From: an uncultured Lachnospiraceae bacterium
GTDB lineage: Bacteria; Bacillota; Clostridia; Lachnospirales; Lachnospiraceae
Assembly: GCA_910584945.1 (NCBI GenBank)
Contig: CAJUDY010000009.1
Span: 21,513 to 85,512, forward strand
Direction of reading: 5' to 3'
DNA: 64,000 nt
Program-made: the position numbers and the translations under genes
Notes under the pieces: model-generated
Seen by the model: only the letters and a program-made list of their open reading frames with translations
The model's database searches: none
Told to the model about the DNA's origin: nothing
Part shown: positions 44,107-52,226 of the stretch, one piece after another
How positions within the stretch are numbered: position 1 is the first letter of the stretch
Layout: the number at the start of each line of letters is the position of its first letter

Positions 44107-45186
44107 CTAACCTGTGATCGTTCCTCCGCCTGCTACATAGTCTCCGTCGTAAAAGACCACTGCCTGTCCCGGCGTGACCGCCCGGACCGGTTCTTCGAAG
44201 ATGCATTCCGCCTCGTCTTTTCCCACCATGCGCACCCGGCACATGGCTCCTCCATGGTTGTAGCGGATCTTCGCCAGCACCTGCATCTCGTCTTCCGGCG
44301 CTTCCACCGCCATCCAGTTCAGACAGTTTGCCCGTAAGGTACGGCAGAACACATCCTTTTCCTCTCCGATCACCACTTCGTTGGTATCCGGACGAATCCC
44401 GGTCACCACCACGGGCCTTCCCATGGCAAGTCCCAGGCGTTTTCTCTGACCGATGGTATAGTGGGTAATGCCTTTATGACGACCGATCACCGTCCCGTCC
44501 GTCCACACAAAATTTCCTTCCGGAATCTTCCGCCCCGCGTGTTCTTCGATAAAACGGGCATAGTCCTTGTCCGGCACAAAGCAGATCTCCTGACTGTCCG
44601 GTTTGTGCGCCACCGAAAGCCCCAGTTCCTCCGCCATCCGGCGAATCTCGTCCTTCGTGTAGTCGCCCACCGGCATCAACGTGCGGGAAAGCTGCTCCTG
44701 GGTCAGATTGTAGAGGGCATAGGTCTGGTCCTTTGCCGCCGTCAAGGACCTTTTCACCGCATAGCGACCGCCTGCCAGCCGCTCCACCCGGGCGTAGTGT
44801 CCCGTGGCGATATAGTCCGCTCCGATCCCGAGGCTTTTCTCCAACAGAGACTCCCACTTGACGTATCGGTTACAGGCAATACAGGGATTCGGCGTCCTCC
44901 CGGAGAGATATTCTTCCATAAAATAGTCGATGACCCGCTCCTTAAAATCCTTCTTAAAATTCATGACATAATGGGGAATTCCCAATCGATAAGCCACCCG
45001 CCTGGCGTCTTCCACCGCGCTTAAGCCGCAGCAGCCTCCGTTCTCCTCCATCTTCTTGGAGTCCTCATCCTGCCAGATCTGCATGGTCACTCCCAGGACC
45101 TCGTATCCCTGCTTCTGCAAAAGCCAGGCCGCCACAGAGGAATCCACCCCTCCGGACATGCCCACAACGACTTTTCCCTTTCCCAT
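44107..45186 (-). CDS. mnmA: tRNA-specific 2-thiouridylase MnmA
   Basis: This 359-residue enzyme adds sulfur to U34 of Lys, Glu and Gln tRNAs. It shows the PP-loop GMSGGVDSS at residues 9-17, catalytic cysteines in NPCIACNRYVKW and QEICFVPD, and the C-terminal barrel (GQRKRLGLAMGRPVVVTGI). It starts 2 bp after the NifU-like stop, without its own strong SD, so translation is probably coupled. Sulfur would come from the cysteine desulfurase encoded upstream. No TusABCDE relay is seen, as in other Gram-positives where a dedicated NifS-type desulfurase feeds MnmA directly. Confidence 0.95.
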   Translation of the reverse strand: MGKGKVVVGMSGGVDSSVAAWLLQKQGYEVLGVTMQIWQDEDSKKMEENGGCCGLSAVEDARRVAYRLGIPHYVMNFKKDFKERVIDYFMEEYLSGRTPNPCIACNRYVKWESLLEKSLGIGADYIATGHYARVERLAGGRYAVKRSLTAAKDQTYALYNLTQEQLSRTLMPVGDYTKDEIRRMAEELGLSVAHKPDSQEICFVPDKDYARFIEEHAGRKIPEGNFVWTDGTVIGRHKGITHYTIGQRKRLGLAMGRPVVVTGIRPDTNEVVIGEEKDVFCRTLRANCLNWMAVEAPEDEMQVLAKIRYNHGGAMCRVRMVGKDEAECIFEEPVRAVTPGQAVVFYDGDYVAGGGTITG

Positions 45187-45188
45187 AT

Positions 45189-45632
45189 CTAGTACTCTTC
45201 GCTCTCCTCTTCTTCCCCTTCATGGATATCCGACTTGGGCTTTTCCAATCCTTCGATCTTGATCCCGTGCTTTTCCGCATAATCCCACAGCGCCGCATGG
45301 ATCGCCTCCTCCGCCAGAAGCGAACAATGCACCTTCACCGGCGGAAGACCGTCCAACGCTTCCATCACCGCCTTATTGGTCACCTTCAGAGCCTCATAGA
45401 TGCTCTTCCCCTTCACCAGCTCCGTCGCCATGCTGCTCGTCGCCACTGCCGCCCCGCAGCCAAAGGTCTTAAACTTCACATCCCGGATGATCTGGTCCTC
45501 ATCAATATCCAGATAAATCCTCATAATGTCCCCGCACTTCGCATTTCCAACCGTGCCAACCCCGCTGGCATCCTCAATTTCCCCCACGTTCCTCGGGTTC
45601 TGAAAATGATCCATCACTTTATCACTATACAT
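45189..45632 (-). CDS. Fe-S cluster scaffold protein, NifU N-terminal/IscU family
   Basis: This 147-residue scaffold on which Fe-S clusters are built has the three ligand cysteines in NAKCGDIMR (C33), TFGCGAAVA and KVHCSLLAEEA. A charged 30-residue tail (DIHEGEEEESEEY) follows the usual IscU end. I start at MYSDKVMDHFQNP, with AGAGGAAA upstream. It lies between the desulfurase and mnmA but is separated from the desulfurase by a 491-bp non-coding gap containing a structured repeat. Confidence 0.92.
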   Translation of the reverse strand: MYSDKVMDHFQNPRNVGEIEDASGVGTVGNAKCGDIMRIYLDIDEDQIIRDVKFKTFGCGAAVATSSMATELVKGKSIYEALKVTNKAVMEALDGLPPVKVHCSLLAEEAIHAALWDYAEKHGIKIEGLEKPKSDIHEGEEEESEEY

Positions 45633-45815
45633 TCGCGTTTTCCTCTTTTCTATCATAATATTGGTAACTATATTTTTATATTTTATTTATTTCGGGACAT
45701 CTTCCTTCCCTCTATCCCAAAACTCAGCGGAGATTCTCTCAAAACCTTAAGCTGTCACATGGCAGCGTCCTTCAAGCCCCAGCCTGTCCTGAACTGACGC
45801 TCTTTGAACCTCAGT

Positions 45816-45958
45816 CTGTCCTGGATTGACGTTCCTGAAAGACCTATTGGAGGGCGCCGGTCCTTAGGGTGCGTCTTTTGCACCCTTAGTACCGCTACGT
45901 CCCTCCACTAAGTGCGAGCGGGATCTGGAAGGAATATCTATCCAGGGCAGGCGTCCGG
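45816..45958 (+). repeat. Structured dispersed repeat family 1, copy 2
   Basis: The outer arms CTGTCCTGGAT (45816-45826) and ATCCAGGGCAG (45940-45950) pair with one G-U. Inside are TTCCTGAAAGACC, the stem GGAGGG/CCCTCC (45849-45854 with 45901-45906), the stem GGGTGC/GCACCC (45867-45872 with 45880-45885), the conserved TACCGCTACGT, and GGATCTGGAAGGAAT. It lies in the 491-bp gap between the desulfurase and scaffold genes. A 32-bp imperfect tandem duplication (45777-45840) supplies a second version of the left arm. The rest of the gap (45959-46123) is palindrome-rich, including AGTCATCAAG/CTTGATGACT (46062-46112), and shows no gene. Confidence 0.85.
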
Positions 45959-46123
45959 TTTAGTCCTCACCGTGCCCAGTTATTCGCCACCGCGTCACCC
46001 CGCCGTGCAGCCCTCGATTCCGCTTCGCTCCATCTCGGTCACGGGCTTCGCCCTATGTCAGTCATCAAGCCCTTCTGCTTTCGTGCAGCACGATGCAGCC
46101 GCTCTTGATGACTGCCGCACGAC

Positions 46124-47311
46124 TCATTGCCTGCGTGTAAAGTCTTCGTAAAGCGGCGACATCTCCCGGAGCCTCCCCACAATCCTCTTGATCGCCTCCA
46201 CCACAACATCCAGATCTTCCTTCGTCGTCTCCTCGCTCAGCGTCAGCCGCAGCGATCCATGGGCGATCTCATGAGGCAGCCCAATGGCAAGAAGTACATG
46301 GGACGGGTCCAGGGAACCGGACGTGCAGGCAGAACCGCTGGAACCGCAGATTCCTTCTGTATCCAGCATAATCAGCAACGATTCCCCCTCCACGAACTGA
46401 AAACTAAAATTCGCATTGTTCGGAAGCCGGTTCGTCCGGTGCCCGTTCAGCCTGGTGTAAGGAACCTCCCGAAGCACCCGGTCGATCAGATAGTCCCGAA
46501 GCTCTCTCTCCTTTTTGGTGCGCTCCTCCATGGTCCTCATGGCTCTCTCCACCGCCGCTCCGTATCCGATGATCCCCGGCACATTCTCCGTGCCCGCCCG
46601 ACGCTTGCGCTCCTGGGCACCTCCGTGGATGAAGCTTCGGATTTTTACCCCTTTGCGGATATAGAGAAATCCAATGCCCTTGGGCCCGTTTAACTTATGG
46701 GCGCTGGAACTTAACATGTCGATATTCAGCTCATCCACCTGAATCGGAAGCTGTCCAAAAGCCTGAACCGCATCGGTGTGGAACAAAATGCCATGCTCCC
46801 TCGCAATCTTTCCGATCTCACGGATGGGCTGTATCGTCCCGATTTCATTGTTGGCAAACATGACGCTGATCAGAATCGTCGTCGGCCGGATTGCCTTTCT
46901 AAGTTCCTCCAGCTTCACCGTTCCGTTCTCATCCACATCCAGATACGTCACCTCACATCCCTGCTTCTTAAGCCAGTCTCCGGTGTGAAGAACCGCATGG
47001 TGCTCAATCTTGGTGGTGATGATGTGATTTCCCTTACTCTTGTACGCCTCCGCCGCGGCCTTCAGCGCCCAGTTGTCCGATTCGCTGCCGCCCGCCGTAA
47101 AGTAGATCTCCTCCGTGTTCGCTCCAAGCGACTTCGCGATGGTCTCCCTGGCCGCGGTGATCGCCTCCTTGTTCTTCTGGGAAAACTGATACACACTGGA
47201 AGGATTCCCATACAACTCCGTAAAATATGGAAGCATGGCCTCCACCACCTCCGGCGCAGTCTTCGTCGTCGCCGCGTTATCCAGATAAATCAATCTTTTC
47301 TCCTCTGCCAT
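46124..47311 (-). CDS. Cysteine desulfurase (NifS/IscS family)
   Basis: This 395-residue PLP enzyme takes sulfur from cysteine. Seen are YLDNAATTKTAPEVVEAM at the N-terminus, the PLP lysine in SSAHKLNGPKG, and the persulfide cysteine in GSSGSACTSGSLDPSH (the group I long loop). AAGGAG precedes the ATG and the gene lies 6 bp after the Rrf2 regulator. It should supply sulfur both to the NifU-like scaffold and to MnmA encoded downstream, and be controlled by the Rrf2 protein. Confidence 0.95.
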   Translation of the reverse strand: MAEEKRLIYLDNAATTKTAPEVVEAMLPYFTELYGNPSSVYQFSQKNKEAITAARETIAKSLGANTEEIYFTAGGSESDNWALKAAAEAYKSKGNHIITTKIEHHAVLHTGDWLKKQGCEVTYLDVDENGTVKLEELRKAIRPTTILISVMFANNEIGTIQPIREIGKIAREHGILFHTDAVQAFGQLPIQVDELNIDMLSSSAHKLNGPKGIGFLYIRKGVKIRSFIHGGAQERKRRAGTENVPGIIGYGAAVERAMRTMEERTKKERELRDYLIDRVLREVPYTRLNGHRTNRLPNNANFSFQFVEGESLLIMLDTEGICGSSGSACTSGSLDPSHVLLAIGLPHEIAHGSLRLTLSEETTKEDLDVVVEAIKRIVGRLREMSPLYEDFTRRQ

Positions 47312-47317
47312 ATTCTC

Positions 47318-47782
47318 TCACTCCTTTTTCTCACAACAAGATCCTGGGGTCTTATTCTTTTCTGATACCTTCTGACTCTCTTTTACCAGATCACTGATCT
47401 TTATCTCATCCACCGTCCGGTTGATGCTGTCGTTGATCCGCTTCCATACATACTTCGTCACGCAGACATCCGCCCCGCCGCATCCGTTCTCCTCGTCAAG
47501 CCCCGGACAGTCCACCGGATTCAGATTCCCCTCCAGCGCCCGCAGAACGTCTCCCACAGAGATTTCCCATGCCTCCCTGCTTGGAATATAACCCCCGCCC
47601 GCTCCGCGCACACTGCTCACCAGCCCGGCCCGCTTAAGCTTCGCCAGCAGCTGCTCCAGATAGCTCTCCGAGATCCTCTGTCTGACTGCGATACTCGCGA
47701 TCGACACCGGTTCCTCCCTGCTGTGCACCGCCAGATCCACCATCGCCCGCAGACCATATCTCCCCTTCGTTGATAATTTCAT
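47318..47782 (-). CDS. Rrf2-family Fe-S/sulfur-responsive regulator (IscR/CymR-like)
   Basis: The 154-residue regulator has a winged helix-turn-helix (MKLSTKGRYGLRAMVDLA...IASIAVRQRISESYLEQLL, residues 1-60). A loop with three cysteines (VDCPGLDEENGCGGADVC) matches the cluster-binding loop of IscR. It should sense cellular Fe-S status and repress its own operon. The ATG has AGAGGTG upstream; a GTG two codons earlier overlaps that SD. Upstream is a palindrome of IscR type at 47927-47951, and a long leader with a stable hairpin. Confidence 0.9.
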   Translation of the reverse strand: MKLSTKGRYGLRAMVDLAVHSREEPVSIASIAVRQRISESYLEQLLAKLKRAGLVSSVRGAGGGYIPSREAWEISVGDVLRALEGNLNPVDCPGLDEENGCGGADVCVTKYVWKRINDSINRTVDEIKISDLVKESQKVSEKNKTPGSCCEKKE

Positions 47783-47817
47783 CTTCACCTCTATTGAAAG
47801 TTCCGCATCTCCACTCC

Positions 47818-47879
47818 CAGAGCCCGGCGTCTAGATTAATTTTCATCCGCTTCGCGTCCAAAAATCAATCTGGGCTCTG
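47818..47879 (-). promoter_or_regulatory. Stable hairpin in the 5' leader of the Rrf2 operon
   Basis: In the leader CAGAGCCC plus AGATTGATTTT pairs with AAAATTAATCT and GGGCTCTG (47872-47879 and 47861-47871 with 47833-47843 and 47818-47825). This gives 19 pairs including one G-U and an internal asymmetric loop. A second small hairpin GCATC-GGA-GATGC lies at 47907-47919. There is no T-run, so control of mRNA stability or translation is more likely than termination. Confidence 0.55.
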
Positions 47880-47926
47880 TCCGTTTCGACGCTGTTTTAA
47901 AGCCCCGCATCTCCGATGCCGTTTTT

Positions 47927-47951
47927 AATTCCGACTATTTTACTCGGATTT
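47927..47951 (-). promoter_or_regulatory. Candidate IscR-type operator upstream of the Rrf2 gene
   Basis: On the minus strand AAATCCGAGTAAAATAGTCGGAATT is an interrupted palindrome with half-sites CCGAGTA and TAGTCGG. It resembles the type 1 site of E. coli IscR (a GACT...AGTC palindrome). It contains TAAAAT, which may act as the -10. It lies 145 bp upstream of the regulator's ATG, consistent with autoregulation. Confidence 0.6.
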
Positions 47952-48053
47952 CGTTTTTGATAATACCACCTGCAACCAGTTCTGTCAAGCACCCCCGGCG
48001 AATATATTACAAAAAAGAACATCCTCGCATTTCACAATGGCTCACAATCCAGT

Positions 48054-48250
48054 CCGCCGTGGGCTGATGTTCCTGAAGGACCCATCGGGAGGCGCCGGTC
48101 CTTAGGCACTTACGTGCCTAAGAACCCCTACGGGGAACGAAATACCCCTTCGGGGTATGGCGTACCGCTGCGTCCTCCCGCCTAAGTACCCCTTCGGGGC
48201 ATAAACTCCCGTGGGGTCCGGAAGGAATATCTGCCCGCGACGGGCGTCCG
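48054..48250 (+). repeat. Structured dispersed repeat family 1, copy 3 (expanded)
   Basis: The outer arms (48054-48068 and 48229-48244) pair imperfectly. Conserved blocks GTTCCTGAAGGACCC, GCGCCGGTCCTTAG, TACCGCTGCGT and TCCGGAAGGAAT are present. The inner stem is GGGAGG/CCTCCC (48087-48092 with 48174-48179). The centre is longer than in other copies and adds hairpins CTTAGGCAC-TTAC-GTGCCTAAG and TACCCC-TTCG-GGGTA. It ends 44 bp before the flippase ATG. Confidence 0.85.
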
Positions 48251-48293
48251 GGTAACCGCTCACCCGTCGTGAAATGTAACGAGCTTTCATTGT

Positions 48294-49793
48294 ATGAGAC
48301 AATTTTCCATCTTTTTAAAAGGCACCCTCATCCTCACCCTCGCCGGCCTTCTCACCCGCTTCCTCGGATTCTTCTATAAGATATTCCTTGCCCAAGCCCT
48401 CGGTGCGGAAGGAATGGGAATCTATCAGCTGATCTTCCCGGTCTTCTCCGTCTGCCATGCCCTGACCACTTCCGGCATGGAGACCGCCATCTCCCGCTAC
48501 ACCGCCTTCGCCAAAGACAGCGAAAAAGACTCCTGGCTTTACACCGGACTCTTCCTTTCCGTCGCCGCCGCCTCCCTGACCGGATTCCTTCTGTGGATCC
48601 AGTCCCCCCTGATCGCGGAGCACCTCCTCCATGAAACCCGCTGCGAGCCGCTCCTCCGTATCCTGGCGGCCGCGGTACCGCTGTCCTCCATCCACGCCTG
48701 CTTCGCCGGAGCCTATCTGGGCCGAAAAAAAACCGGTATCCCGGCAGCCGCACAACTTTTTGAACAATTTTTACGCATCGGAACCGTATGGCTTCTGTGC
48801 AGCATACGGATGCAGCAGGGCCGGCCGGTCACCCCGTCCCTGGCCGTCTTCGGACTTCTGGCCGGGGAAGCCGGCAGCGCCCTTTTCATGCTGACCTTTG
48901 CAGGCGGCGGACGCGCATCCCTCCATCATCCAAAGAACAGCCTTGCAAAATGCCGCTCTCTTCTTCGGATGGCCCTTCCCCTGACCGGCAATCGGCTAAG
49001 CCTCACCGTCCTCCAGAGCGCGGAAGCCGTGCTGATCCCCTTAAGCCTGCAAAAATCCGGCCTGACCACCGCAGAAGCATTAAGCATGTACGGCATCCTG
49101 ACCGGAATGGCTCTTTCTTTCTTGATGTTTCCTAACGCGGTGACCTCCTCCATCTCCGCCATGCTGCTTCCGGTCATCTCGGAAGAGCAGGCCAAAGGCA
49201 ACACAAGGAATATCTCCGCCACCATCGAATATACGATCCAGTTCGGACTGGTCATCGGCGTCCTCTGCATGGGGATCTTCCTCCACTTCGGAAGCCAGCT
49301 CGGCGCCATCCTGTTTCACGAACAGCTCGCCGGGGAATTCCTTGTCACCCTGTCCTGGATCTGTCCGGTCCTCTACCTGACCGGGAACTTAAACAGCATC
49401 CTCCATGGCCTCGGAAAAACCTCTGTCACCTTTTTCAACCAGCTGGCCTCCATCCTGGTCCGGATTCTGTTTCTTGTAGGCTTCGTCCCCCTCTACGGAA
49501 TACAGGGGGTACTCTGGGGACTGCTGGCCAGCCAGCTTCTTCTGTGCCTTCTGGGCATCCGGGCGGTGGCTCCCTACGTCACGCCCACTCTGGGGCTTGA
49601 CGTCGTGATCTTAAAGCCCCTGGCCGCGCTCTTTTTGTCCATCGGAGCCGTCGATCTCTGGAAACGCCTGCTTCCCGCTGTGCATTTTGGGCATCCGGCA
49701 CTGGATCTCATCGCCAACATCGGGATCGTATCCCTCGCCTACTTTGGCGTCCTCTTTATACTCGGCGTTTTCCGGTTCCTGAAACGCACATAA
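48294..49793 (+). CDS. Polysaccharide/lipid flippase of the MOP superfamily (SpoVB-like)
   Basis: The 499-residue protein has about 14 membrane helices. It begins FLKGTLILTLAGLLTRFLGFFYKIFLAQALGAEGMGIYQLIFP, the pattern of SpoVB/MurJ-like flippases, which move lipid-linked wall or spore-cortex precursors across the membrane. No strong SD precedes the ATG (GAGC only). A structured family 1 repeat ends 44 bp upstream and may influence expression. It is convergent with the ABC transporter operon, with only 3 bp between stop codons. Confidence 0.87.
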   Translation: MRQFSIFLKGTLILTLAGLLTRFLGFFYKIFLAQALGAEGMGIYQLIFPVFSVCHALTTSGMETAISRYTAFAKDSEKDSWLYTGLFLSVAAASLTGFLLWIQSPLIAEHLLHETRCEPLLRILAAAVPLSSIHACFAGAYLGRKKTGIPAAAQLFEQFLRIGTVWLLCSIRMQQGRPVTPSLAVFGLLAGEAGSALFMLTFAGGGRASLHHPKNSLAKCRSLLRMALPLTGNRLSLTVLQSAEAVLIPLSLQKSGLTTAEALSMYGILTGMALSFLMFPNAVTSSISAMLLPVISEEQAKGNTRNISATIEYTIQFGLVIGVLCMGIFLHFGSQLGAILFHEQLAGEFLVTLSWICPVLYLTGNLNSILHGLGKTSVTFFNQLASILVRILFLVGFVPLYGIQGVLWGLLASQLLLCLLGIRAVAPYVTPTLGLDVVILKPLAALFLSIGAVDLWKRLLPAVHFGHPALDLIANIGIVSLAYFGVLFILGVFRFLKRT

Positions 49794-49796
49794 AGG

Positions 49797-50408
49797 CTAT
49801 TTCTCCGGTTCCAGATGACAGATCCTGGTGGAAACCCGAAGGAGAAGCGGCATGCTGTGGCTGACAGCCAGAAGCCCGATCTCCCGGCGGCTTACCTCTT
49901 CCACCAGAAAATTCCAAATCTGGCTCTGGGTGATCAGGTCCAGCATGGTACTGATCTCGTCCGCCAGAAGGAACCGGGTGCGCTTTCCCAAAGCCCGGGC
50001 AATGCAGAACCGCTGCATCTCCCCGCCGGAGAGCTCTGCGGGAAACCGGTTCAGCCAATCCTCCTCGATGCCAAGGCCCCGTATAACACGCTCTTCCACC
50101 TCGTCCCCTTCTTTTAGCACTTCCCGCATCCGAAGCCTCGGATTCACCGCCTGCTCCGGATGCTGCCAGATCATCTGCACCGGGCAATACCCTTTATAAT
50201 CCGAGAGCGGAACGCCGTCAAGCAAGACCTCCCCCGCTTCCGGCCGCTCGTAGCCGGAAAGAATCTTGCAGAAAGTAGTTTTGCCGAATCCGCTGGGCGC
50301 CGCAATGCCCACCCGCTCATGACTCTCGATCTGCAGGCTGAAATCCTTCAGAATCTGTCTGGTATCCTTTCCATAGCGAAAAGAAATATTTTTTGCCTCA
50401 AGCACCAT
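49797..50408 (-). CDS. ABC transporter ATPase, Opp/Nik type (second ATPase)
   Basis: This 203-residue ATPase is short for the family. It has Walker A APSGFGKTT, Q-loop, signature LSGGEMQRF and Walker B RFLLADEIS. The aspartate-glutamate pair is followed by STMLD instead of PTSALD. It lacks the C-terminal oligopeptide-type extension. The ATG used has GGAGAG upstream and overlaps the end of the first ATPase gene by 11 bp. It energises uptake through the two permeases of the operon together with the first ATPase, as in NikDE or DppDF. Confidence 0.88.
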   Translation of the reverse strand: MVLEAKNISFRYGKDTRQILKDFSLQIESHERVGIAAPSGFGKTTFCKILSGYERPEAGEVLLDGVPLSDYKGYCPVQMIWQHPEQAVNPRLRMREVLKEGDEVEERVIRGLGIEEDWLNRFPAELSGGEMQRFCIARALGKRTRFLLADEISTMLDLITQSQIWNFLVEEVSRREIGLLAVSHSMPLLLRVSTRICHLEPEK

Positions 50409-51384
50409 ATCTTCTCTCCATCGAAAATTCCAGATGTTCGATCTTCGGATGCTGCTCTGCCAATACGCAGCGCACATTTCCTCCCTGTACCCGGCTCCAG
50501 GGAATTTCCTCCTGGCAGGCCTCCGTGCAGAATTCGCATCGGGGACCGAAGGGACATCCCTTTGGCAGGTCTTTCACATAAGGCTGCACCCCTTCGATAC
50601 ACTGGAACCCATTCTGGGGCAGCGCCCGCCACAGGGCTCTGGTGTAGGGATGACGCAGGGTCTCCTCGGACCGAAAGTCCGCTGCCGCCGCGTCTTCCAC
50701 CGTAGTTCCCGCGTAGAATACCACCACCCGGTCCGCCACTTCCAGCGCCTGCTCCAGGTCATGGGTGATCAAGAGCACCCCGGCCCCCTGGTCTGCCAGT
50801 TCCCGAAAGTGACTCATGACCCGGCGCACCATCTCCATATGCAGGCCCGGCGTCGGTTCGTCCGCGATCACCAGGCGGGGATTGCCCATGAGGGCCGTGG
50901 ACACCAGCACTCTCCGGTTCATGCCGCCGGACAGTTCAAAGGGATAGAGCCCCTGCACCTCTTCCTTCAGATGATAGCCCCGGAAGATCCCATTCAGCTT
51001 TTCCCGGGATCTTTTGTCCTTTTTCCCTTTCCGGATCTGAGGGCCGATCTTCATAAGCGGGTCTAAAAATGCTACACTCTGGGGCACCAGCACGATCTCG
51101 TTGCCCCGAAGCTCCTTCTGCCGACCAGGAGTTAAAAGCTCCCCGTCATACCACAGTTCTCCTCCCATAGTGGCGTTATAGGGCAGAATGCCCAGGATGC
51201 CGTGGGCCAGAAGACTCTTTCCGGAGCCGCTGGAACCGACCACCGCCACCATCTCGCCCTCATGGACCTTTACGTCCAGACTGCGGATCACCGGCAGCCC
51301 GGTCTTCTGAAACCCTTTCTCATATTGTTCAAAGGATACGGAAAAGTTCCGGATATCCAGAATCACTTTTTTCTCTTTTCTCAT
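50398..51384 (-). CDS. ABC transporter ATPase, Opp/Nik type (first ATPase)
   Basis: The 328-residue ATPase has Walker A GSSGSGKS, signature LSGGMNRRV, Walker B RLVIADEPT and the H-loop ITHDLEQ. A C-terminal extension (KGCPFGPRCEFCTEAC) typical of peptide/nickel ATPases carries cysteines that may bind an Fe-S cluster. A run AAGGGGG lies 12 nt before the ATG and 3 nt before a TTG three codons upstream, so the exact start is uncertain by three codons. Confidence 0.9.
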   Translation of the reverse strand: MRKEKKVILDIRNFSVSFEQYEKGFQKTGLPVIRSLDVKVHEGEMVAVVGSSGSGKSLLAHGILGILPYNATMGGELWYDGELLTPGRQKELRGNEIVLVPQSVAFLDPLMKIGPQIRKGKKDKRSREKLNGIFRGYHLKEEVQGLYPFELSGGMNRRVLVSTALMGNPRLVIADEPTPGLHMEMVRRVMSHFRELADQGAGVLLITHDLEQALEVADRVVVFYAGTTVEDAAAADFRSEETLRHPYTRALWRALPQNGFQCIEGVQPYVKDLPKGCPFGPRCEFCTEACQEEIPWSRVQGGNVRCVLAEQHPKIEHLEFSMERRYGA

Positions 51385-51401
51385 TTTACTCAAAATCCCC
51401 C

Positions 51402-52226
51402 TTATTTGTGCGCGCTTCCCGGGTCTAACAGTCTCCGAAGGCTCTCCCCCGCCACGTCAAAAAGCACCACCGTCAGCACCAGCAGAAGTCCCGGGAAAAG
51501 TGCCAGCCACCAGCGGCCCATGGCCAGGTATTTCATACTTTCGGAAAGAATAATTCCAATGGCCGGCTGTTCCGGCGGCAGTCCGAATCCCAGAAATGTA
51601 ATACTCGCCTCATGCAGAATCGCGTGAGGAAAGGTCAGAATCAATCCTACTAAAAATTGCGGAAACAAGTGCGGAAGCATATGCTTCCAGGCAATTTCAA
51701 AGGAACTCACCCCAAGCTTCCGCGCGGTTTTGATATAAAGCGCCTCCTTAAGCTGCAGCACCTCCCCCCGGATCAGCCGGGCCAGGGAGGTCCAGTGGGT
51801 GAGCGCCACACCGATGACCACACCTTTGAACCCCTTACCGCAGGCGTAGGCGATCAGAATCAGGAGCAGAATATGGGGAATTCCCATCACCAGATCAATG
51901 ATCCAGGTAATCACGGAATCCGCCAGCTTTCCCATAGTCGCCGCCGCCACTCCCAGAAGCAGCGCCAACACCGAGCTGACTCCCGCCGCCAGAAGCCCGA
52001 TCCGGATACTGACCGACAGCCCGGTCAGCGTCCGAAGGAACATATCCCTGCCCAGCCAGTCCGTCCCGAAGAGGTAGGGAATACCGGGCCCCAGGTTTTT
52101 CCTGGAAAAATCTGTCAGCAGGGCTTCTTCTGAAAACACCATACCCGCCAGAGTCACCGCCGCCAGAAAGGCCACCGCCATACCGAAAAGCAGGGCCGTT
52201 TTCATCCTTCCATTGAAGCCCCTCAT
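51402..52226 (-). CDS. ABC transporter permease, Opp/Nik type (C subunit)
   Basis: The 274-residue permease has about six membrane helices and an EAA-like loop (YIKTARKLGVSSFEIAWKHMLPHLFPQ). N-terminal FGTDWLGRDMFLR is typical of DppC/NikC. GAGGAGG lies 9 nt before the ATG. It overlaps the previous permease gene by 4 bp. It forms the channel with the B subunit. Confidence 0.92.
   Translation of the reverse strand: MRGFNGRMKTALLFGMAVAFLAAVTLAGMVFSEEALLTDFSRKNLGPGIPYLFGTDWLGRDMFLRTLTGLSVSIRIGLLAAGVSSVLALLLGVAAATMGKLADSVITWIIDLVMGIPHILLLILIAYACGKGFKGVVIGVALTHWTSLARLIRGEVLQLKEALYIKTARKLGVSSFEIAWKHMLPHLFPQFLVGLILTFPHAILHEASITFLGFGLPPEQPAIGIILSESMKYLAMGRWWLALFPGLLLVLTVVLFDVAGESLRRLLDPGSAHK

Noticed and set aside
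45959..46123. Palindrome-rich stretch after family 1 copy 2 as a separate RNA gene
   Set aside because: Several short inverted repeats are present, but there is no second copy in the window and no promoter or terminator, so I only describe it with the repeat.
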